Below, in pieces: positions 58,039 to 64,000 of a stretch of DNA of 64,000 nt. Source of the stretch: Tolypothrix bouteillei VB521301. Lineage in GTDB: Bacteria; Cyanobacteriota; Cyanobacteriia; Cyanobacteriales; Nostocaceae. Within the stretch, counting starts at the first letter, position 1, and each line of letters starts with the position of its first letter. Position numbers and translations under genes: made by a program. The stretch lies in assembly GCF_000760695.4 (NCBI RefSeq), contig NZ_JHEG04000001.1, positions 4,732,895 through 4,796,894 on the forward strand, in the 5' to 3' direction. The notes below the pieces were generated by a model. That model saw only the letters and a list, made by a program, of their open reading frames with translations, searched no databases and was not told the DNA's origin.

Positions 58039-58380
58039 ATGAAAAACCTTCTAACACAACAACCCAAATTCAACACCCGCAACGTTGTGAAGTTAGGCTT
58101 GATTTCGTTGGCGCTCTCTCTGTCACTAGGAACTTATACTCGAGCATATGCTGAAGAAGTTGAAGTTCTATCGATTCCACCTCAAGAAGCATTCTTTATA
58201 GAAGATAAGACAGCAACAACTTCCGGTAACGATGAAGCGCCTTCACAAGGTGTTACAACCTCCACCGATGAGACAACATTGCCGGATATGCCCCACAATA
58301 CAGAACACTTGCAAAGCTCTGGAAATACAGCTAACGCAGTGCCTGCAACGTCTCAAACCTCGAGCCAAGTACAAATGTAG
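58039..58380 (+). CDS. Small secreted or lumenal hypothetical protein
   Basis: 113 aa. A strong Sec signal peptide (VVKLGLISLALSLSLGTYTR, cleavage after AYA at about residue 37) is followed by a disordered Ser/Thr/Glu/Gln-rich tail of about 75 residues with no cysteine pairs. I know no family for it. It lies 121 bases after the DUF58 gene on the same strand. A promoter-like region and GGAG precede the ATG. Probably periplasmic or thylakoid lumen. Confidence 0.7.
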   Translation: MKNLLTQQPKFNTRNVVKLGLISLALSLSLGTYTRAYAEEVEVLSIPPQEAFFIEDKTATTSGNDEAPSQGVTTSTDETTLPDMPHNTEHLQSSGNTANAVPATSQTSSQVQM

Positions 58381-58450
58381 AATTTACACCGATCGCGGAG
58401 GATTGTTGCAATGGTTATGATGGATTGTTCGTTGTTTGAATTTTAATTGA

Positions 58451-59299
58451 ATGCAGCAGCTTAGCATCGGTAATGTTGTTAACTTAAGTTTTTATTTATA
58501 CCGCTCTCACTTAAAACAGTATTTTCAATTAGCATTCACTGCACATTTATGGGTGTTAGTTCCCATTTACGGTTGGGCTAAATTTTATGCGATCGCTGGT
58601 TTAATATCTCGTTTAGCTTTTCAAGATTTAATCGGTCATCCAGAAACTATTCAAGCTGCAAAAAGCCACGTAAATCGTAACTTTTGGAAGTTTTTATCAA
58701 CAGTCATAATTGTTTTTTTAACAGTCTGTATACTATTTTTGGTCTTTTATATCTTATCTTCTCTAATTGCTGGACTTCTCTTCATAATCATTTCTTTGGT
58801 TACAGGCTCTTCGCCAAGAACGATGGCAAATCCATTTAGTAGTTCTTTATTTCTCGCAATTATAGTACCAACAGTTACTGCTATATACGTTAGCCCTTTT
58901 TGGTTTTATACTTACTTTTTTGTTACAGATTTACCTTTAGTTTTAGACAAGATCAACTCCTTTCAAGCCATTAATAGAAGCTGGAAGCTCACCAGAGGTC
59001 ACATTAAACGTATTTTAGGAATTATTTTTATTTCTCTATTGATAACATTCCCTCTACTCACGTTATCTTGGTTTGTTTGCAGTTTATTGATAGGAGGATT
59101 TTTAGGTATATTTTTTCAATTTTTCTTAAATAATCCTAACAATGATTCTTCTTTAGGATTCTTATTGTTTTTTGTATTAAATACAGTGACAGGAATCTTA
59201 ACAATGCCTTTTTGGCAATCAGTCAAAGCTGTTGTTTACTACGATATTCGCTGTCGTAAAGAAGGTTTGGATTTGAAGATAGTGAGCCGTAAAGTTTAA
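58451..59299 (+). CDS. Multi-pass membrane protein, DUF975-like
   Basis: 282 aa with about six membrane helices (AFTAHLWVLVPIYGWAKFYA, FLSTVIIVFLTVCILFLVFY, FLAIIVPTVTAIYVSPFWFY, ILGIIFISLLITFPLLTLSW and others). The loop INSFQAINRSWKLTRGHIKR is the basic, conserved helix seen in DUF975 and the glycerophosphodiester phosphodiesterase membrane-domain group. The function of the family is unknown. It is complete, convergent with the RTX gene and followed by a MITE-like repeat. Confidence 0.78.
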   Translation: MQQLSIGNVVNLSFYLYRSHLKQYFQLAFTAHLWVLVPIYGWAKFYAIAGLISRLAFQDLIGHPETIQAAKSHVNRNFWKFLSTVIIVFLTVCILFLVFYILSSLIAGLLFIIISLVTGSSPRTMANPFSSSLFLAIIVPTVTAIYVSPFWFYTYFFVTDLPLVLDKINSFQAINRSWKLTRGHIKRILGIIFISLLITFPLLTLSWFVCSLLIGGFLGIFFQFFLNNPNNDSSLGFLLFFVLNTVTGILTMPFWQSVKAVVYYDIRCRKEGLDLKIVSRKV

Positions 59300-59342
59300 C
59301 TCATTTTGGCTACTTTCGCTTCCACAATGAGCCTCTTAAATA

Positions 59343-59501
59343 GGGAGCATCCCAATGAGTGAAAAAACACGCCTGCGATTGAAATCACGCCTATTATACA
59401 AACGCTCGTCCGCCTGTAAGGACTTTATTTAAAGCCTGCGCAGGCAGGCTTTGTTTGTGTAGCCCCAGAATTCTATTCTGAGGCAAATTTGGGATACTCC
59501 C
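59343..59501. mobile_element. MITE-like palindromic element, copy 2
   Basis: Terminal inverted repeats GGGAGCATCCCAA (59343-59355) and TTGGGATACTCCC (59489-59501), 12 of 13 positions complementary. Inside are GATTGAAATCACGCC, TATACAAACG, GCCTGCGCAGGCAGGC and TAGCCCCAGAATTCTATTC, shared with the copy at 17664. No ORF. It ends 2 bases from the stop codon of the RTX gene. Confidence 0.7.
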
Positions 59502-59503
59502 CA

Positions 59504-61600
59504 CTAAACAACAATAAAGTTGTTTGCACTCAATTGAGAGACGTTAACTTTTTCCAACACCAAGAAGTTATCAAACTTACTAAATTTGGTATCGCCATCC
59601 CTGTCAATACGAACTGCTGTACCGGAAGCAACTTGTTTTAATTCAACGTATTTGGAGAATCGTTGCGATGAGTTGTCATACATCGAGCTGTTGAAGATGC
59701 GACGCAAGTCGATAGTATCCTGAGTGGGGTCAAAATCAACAATTGTGTCTCCTCCTTCTTTCAAGCTGTTGTAGACAAAGCGATCGCGACCCTTACCACC
59801 GGAAAGCCGATCTTCTCCTTCACCACCGATGAGATAGTCATTCCCCTGACCACCCCAAAGACGATCTTTGCCCGAACCCCCAATCAAAACATCAAAACCT
59901 TCTCCTCCTACAAGTGTGTCATCACCCTTGCCACCGTTGAGGATATCGTTCCCTTGTTTCCCTCGCAAGGAGTCATTGCCACCTTTGCCATTTAAGATAT
60001 CGTTGTTATTGGTACCATTCAATTCGTCGTTCCCATCAGTTGCCTTTGCGTCTTTGATAGGAAGAGGGGTGGTACTGGGGTTACTATGAGTTTCAATGAA
60101 GTCTTGCAGCGCTTCCCACTTTGAGGAAGTAGGTTGGTAAAGGTGTTCCAAAGCACCCCAAGAACCCCATTTATTTGGCGTGCCAATATCAGAAAAATTC
60201 ACAAACGCGCTACCATCGGTCAGCTTATCCCAACTCTCTAGGTACTTGCCATACAGCTCTCCCATACGGGGATCGCGGTTGGCATTGATAAACATTTTCA
60301 TAATGGCTTCATTGTTCTCGACGCCTTTGATGCCAACTAAGTGCTGTCCCCCTTCATAGGCAACTAAATTTACACCATATTTATCAGTGATTTCTTTATT
60401 GTTGGTGATGTGCTCCAGTGTTTTTGGCAGTGCAGTCTTATTCAAGTAGTCAAAAACTTTCGCTAAACCACCATCTGATTGCTTTGTCCAACTCTCTACT
60501 TCAGCTTCTTGTTGCGGTGATACATTGAATCCAACATAGGGAGCAATACCAACAGCATCAACTGTGAAGTTGGGATCGTAGGCTTGCACTTTCTTCATCA
60601 ATTGCTCGGTAACCCACGGGTTTGCAGCTTGGCTACCGAGGACTGTCACGACACGATCTTTCTCGTTGCCAAACTCCTTATCCCAAATATCACCTACCTG
60701 TTCGGTACGGCGGCTTTGCCAATCCAACCAGTCGCCACCAATTTTTTTTCCTTGCTCGTTTGCCCAATGAAATTGCTCGAACTGAGAATTCCAAACCTCA
60801 TTGGAATATTCCACGTAAACTTTGAGCTTTGGATCGAGCTTTTCTTTGACGATCTTGGCAAAGTTGGCGACATACTCATCTGTGGCTTGATGGGGAATTG
60901 TAAACCAAGGATTTGCTCCCGTTTTATTTGCCAGTTCCACCATCACTTCTACTGGCACGCCTTTATTGCTGTAAGTGTAGTTTGACGTTGCCGTTGTTGG
61001 TCGATTCTTCCACTCGCCTTGGTCGGAACCATTAGTTCCCATCCAATCCATAAACCTGAGTGTAGAAAAATTATCAATTTTCTCTACAAAGGTGGGATTA
61101 AAAATTTGGGTCTTGTAAGTTTTTTCGTAAGCTTCCGGTACGATGCGAACATTGCGAATGTAATTTCCCGTACCGTTGGGATCTGTTTCGGTCAGTTTCA
61201 GATAAATGCCCGAACCTGAAGGATTGACATCAATAACATCTCGACCTGGCTTGGAACTCGCTGCATCTAGTTTGGCATCAAATCCATACTCCAATTTACC
61301 TTCGCCTTCGTACAGCACCACATATTTGCCCCCAGGATAATTTTCTTTTACCCCAGGAGCAAGGGAAATGCGATTGATTAACGTTGCAACAGAAGTGTAC
61401 TGGGGATTTGGGTCTCCTACCTTGGGTAATGATTTTACCCAACCATTCTCATCCAAGTTGAGTTTTATATCGCTTCCAGCATTCCAGAGTCCCGGCTTCT
61501 GTGGAAACCACGAGGCAGCTGTTTTGAAGACATCTAAAAATGGTAGTTCACTGGACCAGTAAGAAACTCCACTAAGATTTGTACCTAAAAGGCTCGACAC
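59504..61600 (-). CDS. Secreted RTX protein with glycosidase-like N-terminal domain
   Basis: 698 aa. Residues 1 to about 510 read as a TIM-barrel-like glycosidase domain, with the clan-A-like acid/base motif VYVEYSNEVWN (Glu268), VDAVGIAPYVGF, and a second candidate glutamate in VAYEGGQHLVG (near 415). Residues about 525-615 hold seven or eight RTX nonapeptides (GGxGxDxLxG, for example GGKGDDTLVGGEGFDVLIGG). The tail DTIVDFDPTQDTIDLRRIF ends in the hydrophobic signal of type I secretion. No Sec signal, as expected for T1SS substrates. Predicted extracellular, calcium-folded polysaccharide-degrading or binding protein; the substrate is unknown. Confidence 0.82.
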   Translation of the reverse strand: MSSLLGTNLSGVSYWSSELPFLDVFKTAASWFPQKPGLWNAGSDIKLNLDENGWVKSLPKVGDPNPQYTSVATLINRISLAPGVKENYPGGKYVVLYEGEGKLEYGFDAKLDAASSKPGRDVIDVNPSGSGIYLKLTETDPNGTGNYIRNVRIVPEAYEKTYKTQIFNPTFVEKIDNFSTLRFMDWMGTNGSDQGEWKNRPTTATSNYTYSNKGVPVEVMVELANKTGANPWFTIPHQATDEYVANFAKIVKEKLDPKLKVYVEYSNEVWNSQFEQFHWANEQGKKIGGDWLDWQSRRTEQVGDIWDKEFGNEKDRVVTVLGSQAANPWVTEQLMKKVQAYDPNFTVDAVGIAPYVGFNVSPQQEAEVESWTKQSDGGLAKVFDYLNKTALPKTLEHITNNKEITDKYGVNLVAYEGGQHLVGIKGVENNEAIMKMFINANRDPRMGELYGKYLESWDKLTDGSAFVNFSDIGTPNKWGSWGALEHLYQPTSSKWEALQDFIETHSNPSTTPLPIKDAKATDGNDELNGTNNNDILNGKGGNDSLRGKQGNDILNGGKGDDTLVGGEGFDVLIGGSGKDRLWGGQGNDYLIGGEGEDRLSGGKGRDRFVYNSLKEGGDTIVDFDPTQDTIDLRRIFNSSMYDNSSQRFSKYVELKQVASGTAVRIDRDGDTKFSKFDNFLVLEKVNVSQLSANNFIVV

Positions 61601-61679
61601 GATCGATCTCCTTGAGTAACGTCAGTTGGTAGAAGCCGTTATAAAAGACCTACTCAAAGCTAATCAATGCTAGACATTT

Positions 61680-61775
61680 CTCGTCACTGGTATCTAGCTT
61701 TCACTTTGATGCTTAATTCCTGCTTCACTCTGGTGATGTCGGCATCCTCCAGTCCACAGGCTCACACTGCCTAAC
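61680..61775 (-). ncRNA. Candidate omega/reRNA and right end of the TnpB element
   Basis: On the minus strand directly after tnpB the sequence reads GCAGTGTGAGCCTGTGGACT, then GAGGATGCCGAC and GTGAAGCAGGAATTAAG, the same kind of GC-rich, hairpin-forming tail that follows other cyanobacterial tnpB genes. TnpB proteins use the RNA from this region as guide scaffold. The exact ends and the guide are not fixed; this is inference from position and composition. Confidence 0.45.
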
Positions 61776-62961
61776 TAGCAGCGATGGACGAATAATTCTT
61801 AAGGTTGATTGCAGCGTTCAAGTCTCTGTTTAAACTCAGACCGCAATCACACTCAAAAGTCCTTTCTTTAAGAGACAGTTCTTTTTTAACTGTTCCACAC
61901 TTGGAGCAAGTCTTAGAACTGGGGAACCATCTATCAGCAATGACAAGCTTTGAGCCATACAGTTCGCACTTGTAGGTTAGCTGTCTACGAAATTCAAAAA
62001 ATCCCATATCTTGAATGCTTGCTGCTAGCTTGCCGTTAGCCATCATGCCTGATACGTTCAAGTCTTCAATAACTATTACACCGTGGTTCTTGGCTAATAA
62101 TGTGGTCAACTTGTGTAATGTATCTTTTCGGATGTTGGCTATCTTTCTATGCAGCCTAGCTACTTGCATTTGGGCTTTTTTCCAGTTAGCTAAGCCTTGA
62201 ATTTTATGGCGATTCAGCCATTGCATTCTAGCTAACTTGTCTTTGTATTTTTTGTACGATTTAGCTCCTTCAATAATCTCACCAGTGGACAATGTTGCTA
62301 AATTCAAAACACCAAGGTCAACGCCTACAATGCTGACATTGAGTGATTCTTGTTGCGAAGTCTGCCGGATAGAATCTTCTACCCGGAGAGCTTCGCGTGG
62401 TACATCAAACCTGAGTGAAATAAACCATCTATCAGCTTCACGACTGATGGTGACTGATTTCGGTTGAACTTGGGGTGAGACAGCCCTGCAGGCGGGAAAC
62501 CCGCCGTAGGGGACTGCGAACCCGAAGGGAAGTCGTTCATAGGTTTTCAATACACCAATCTTTGGAACTTGAATTTTACAATTCCCGAGAATTTTGACAG
62601 TGCCTTCTAAAGTAAAATTGTCGTGCTGTCCTTTCTTTTTAAATTGTGGAACTCCTTTCTTCTTTTCAAAACAATACTTCCAAGCAATTCTCAACGCTCT
62701 TAGAGCTCCTTGTGGTGTAGATTTAGAACATTCGTAATACCAAGGGCACTCTGATTTTACTAATGCTACTAACCATTTATGTAAGTCAATTGCCGTCGGA
62801 AACTTGATTTTCTCTGTAGGATTTTCTTCGTTCCAATCAAGAATTTGCTTGGTTAAACCTAATCCCCAGTTCCACGCATGACGTGCCACACCACAATGTT
62901 TTAGTAACTCTGTTCGCTGTTGGTTATTTAATTTCAATTCTGTCTTAAAACCTAACAGCAT
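61771..62961 (-). CDS. tnpB: TnpB-type RNA-guided nuclease (IS200/IS605-IS1341 OrfB), stand-alone
   Basis: 396 aa. N-terminal MLLGFKTELKLNNQQRTELL, RuvC-like core with GVDLGVLNLATLS (Asp), VIVIEDLNVSGM (Glu) and NRDLNAAINL (Asp). The Cys4 zinc finger reads CSKCGTVKKEL...FECDCG. All catalytic residues are present, so it should be active. No tnpA transposase is nearby, so it is an IS1341-type element or a remnant. Residues about 144-166 are a palindromic-repeat insert not seen in relatives. GGAG lies eight bases before the ATG. Confidence 0.9.
   Translation of the reverse strand: MLLGFKTELKLNNQQRTELLKHCGVARHAWNWGLGLTKQILDWNEENPTEKIKFPTAIDLHKWLVALVKSECPWYYECSKSTPQGALRALRIAWKYCFEKKKGVPQFKKKGQHDNFTLEGTVKILGNCKIQVPKIGVLKTYERLPFGFAVPYGGFPACRAVSPQVQPKSVTISREADRWFISLRFDVPREALRVEDSIRQTSQQESLNVSIVGVDLGVLNLATLSTGEIIEGAKSYKKYKDKLARMQWLNRHKIQGLANWKKAQMQVARLHRKIANIRKDTLHKLTTLLAKNHGVIVIEDLNVSGMMANGKLAASIQDMGFFEFRRQLTYKCELYGSKLVIADRWFPSSKTCSKCGTVKKELSLKERTFECDCGLSLNRDLNAAINLKNYSSIAAS
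62478..62540 (-). repeat. Palindromic repeat inserted in frame in tnpB
   Basis: About 60 bases with the perfect palindrome GGCGGGAAACCCGCC (62491-62505) and a CCCGAAGGG hairpin. It codes for FGFAVPYGGFPACRAVSPQV, between VLKTYERLP and QPKSVTISREADRW. The same GCGGGAAACCCGCC core lies downstream of topA (4958). The frame is kept. Confidence 0.75.
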
Positions 62962-63337
62962 TTACTTGACTCCATTAACAACTTGTGTCATACCATCAAT
63001 TAATTTCTGGTTTTTCTTGCTACGTGAACATAATTATCATTATACAGCCAAGGGTAACTATTTGAGTCTATTTAAATTTTGTATTATTTTTTCTCAAAAT
63101 ATATTAATTCACAATGACTGGGTGTTGCAGTATGCTCGCGCAAATTTGGGATGCGCGAGCATTGTCACCTGAAAAACTTTCCACTGACATTCCCCTAAAG
63201 CTTAGCAGGCAATAAGTTCCTGCATTATTCATTTCTGTTTAATTCAGGTTAGATTTGAGAAGTGATATTAGTCAAATCACCGCATTTTTAAAAAATTCGA
63301 GGATTTTCCAGACCCTGACAATTTATTTTGACAAATG
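62962..63337. other. Intergenic region upstream of tnpB with a strong hairpin
   Basis: 376 bases, AT-rich. The notable part is ATGCTCGCGCA (63132-63142) and TGCGCGAGCAT (63152-63162), a perfect 11-bp inverted repeat around AATTTGGGA. There is no T run after it, so it is not a classical terminator. It may be a repeat copy or the element's left boundary. No ORF or RNA gene seen. Confidence 0.45.
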
Positions 63338-64000
63338 TTAAATAGCTTTTTGCCGACGGCTGAAATAAGCTACTAAAAACACAAATAATCCCATGCCCAC
63401 AATATACTTCACCGGATCTGGCACAGAGGGATTGGGAGAGAAAAATCCTTCAATGATACCAGCAACAACTAACATTGGTACAATCCCAAAAACTAGCTGT
63501 ACTGCCTTAGAACCATAGAACTTAAGCGCATCCATGCGGCGGTATTTACCGGGAAATAAAATGGCTCTTCCTATTAAAAAACCTGCCCCACCTGCTAAAA
63601 AGATTGCAGGTAACTCTAACGCTCCATGTGGCAAAACAAAAGCCCAAAATGGATACGCAAGATTATTTTGCCCCACAAGTGTAGCAATGGCACCAATTAA
63701 CAAGCCGTTAAACACCATCAAGTAAGCCGTGTAAAATCCGGCTGTCATCCCACCTGCAACAGCACCAAAAGATACCGACAGATTATTGATTGTAATACCG
63801 CTTGAAGCTAAAGGTTCAATACCCACGATCGACCCCATCCAAAGTTTATGCTCGTCTCGCACCATTTTGATTAACCGTTCTGGCACTACACCAGACAAAA
63901 AAGCCGGATCATGCCATGCGTACCACCAAGCGACTAATGCTCCTAATAAAAACGTCCCGAAAGCTGCAGCAATGTAGGGAAAGGTTTGCTGCACGAGTGA
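63338..64000 (-). CDS. SpoIIM-family (stage II sporulation protein M-like) membrane protein, 5' end cut by window
   Basis: 221 codons visible in frame to the edge; a GTG at 63994 is an internal codon (reading S-L-V-Q-Q-T-F), because family members are about 320-330 aa and have a cytoplasmic N-terminus before this point. Motifs: FPYIAAAFGTFLLGALVAWW, LWMGSIVGIEPLASSGITIN, NNLSVSFGAVAGGMTAGFYT, AFVLPHGALELPAIFLAGGA and ILFPGKYRRMDALKFYGSKA. Five membrane helices. In cyanobacteria the SpoIIM-like protein often accompanies RDD/DUF58/MoxR-type genes; its function is unknown. Confidence 0.9.
   Translation of the reverse strand, partial: SLVQQTFPYIAAAFGTFLLGALVAWWYAWHDPAFLSGVVPERLIKMVRDEHKLWMGSIVGIEPLASSGITINNLSVSFGAVAGGMTAGFYTAYLMVFNGLLIGAIATLVGQNNLAYPFWAFVLPHGALELPAIFLAGGAGFLIGRAILFPGKYRRMDALKFYGSKAVQLVFGIVPMLVVAGIIEGFFSPNPSVPDPVKYIVGMGLFVFLVAYFSRRQKAI

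Noticed and set aside
63338..63994. Complete 218-aa SpoIIM protein starting at 63994
   Set aside because: The GTG is an internal valine codon; the open frame continues to the window edge and the family has about 100 more N-terminal residues.

Overview
The window is chromosomal DNA from a filamentous cyanobacterium, most likely a heterocyst-forming member of the Nostocales. The reasons are oxygenic-phototroph genes (ndhB, menG/ubiE, a Psb32-like gene, a DUF4346 gene), many HIP1 octamers (GCGATCGC), heptanucleotide STRR repeats between genes and also inside rnpB, and a groEL behind a perfect CIRCE operator. Genus and species cannot be fixed from sequence alone. No rRNA, tRNA or CRISPR array was seen.

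Layout. 1-17.5 kb is mostly core: ndhB (cut by the left edge), topA, aroQ, a degenerate ADP-ribosylglycohydrolase-like gene, a PgpH-type HD phosphohydrolase, a TPR protein, a LOG-type gene, an Rpn-like nuclease, DUF445, menG, serA and prmA. About 17.5-26.7 kb is an accessory island. It holds a MITE-like element, two adjacent LRV (leucine-rich repeat variant) genes, two broken genes joined at a deletion scar (ATP-grasp N-terminus plus an orphan coiled-coil C-terminus), and a tight three-gene operon encoding a double-GHKL histidine kinase, a receiver protein and an MBL-fold hydrolase. About 26.9-49 kb returns to core and signalling genes: trxA, fabG, a WecA/TagO-like transferase, groEL, a third LRV gene, a GH13 enzyme, a NarL-type two-component pair, corA, rnpB directly before rnc, an oxidoreductase, a Cache-type histidine kinase, RibD-like and AcpH-like genes, a DUF482 acyltransferase, Psb32 and NADAR.

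From 49.1 to 57.9 kb lies a DUF4129-DUF4350-MoxR-DUF58 operon. A second accessory block splits it: Uma2, a fourth and largest LRV gene, a decayed duplicate of the operon's own DUF4129/DUF4350 segment, and an orphan AbrB-type antitoxin. The window ends with a secreted RTX protein carrying a glycosidase-like domain, a stand-alone TnpB with a palindromic repeat inserted in frame, and a SpoIIM-family gene cut by the right edge.

The best candidates for something undescribed are (i) the kinase/receiver/MBL operon, which has the logic of a two-component immune or stress switch with a metallo-hydrolase output, and (ii) the LRV family, four paralogues at three accessory sites that share an N-terminal cap and, in three cases, a C-terminal cap. 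Both functions are inferred; nothing in the sequence proves them.
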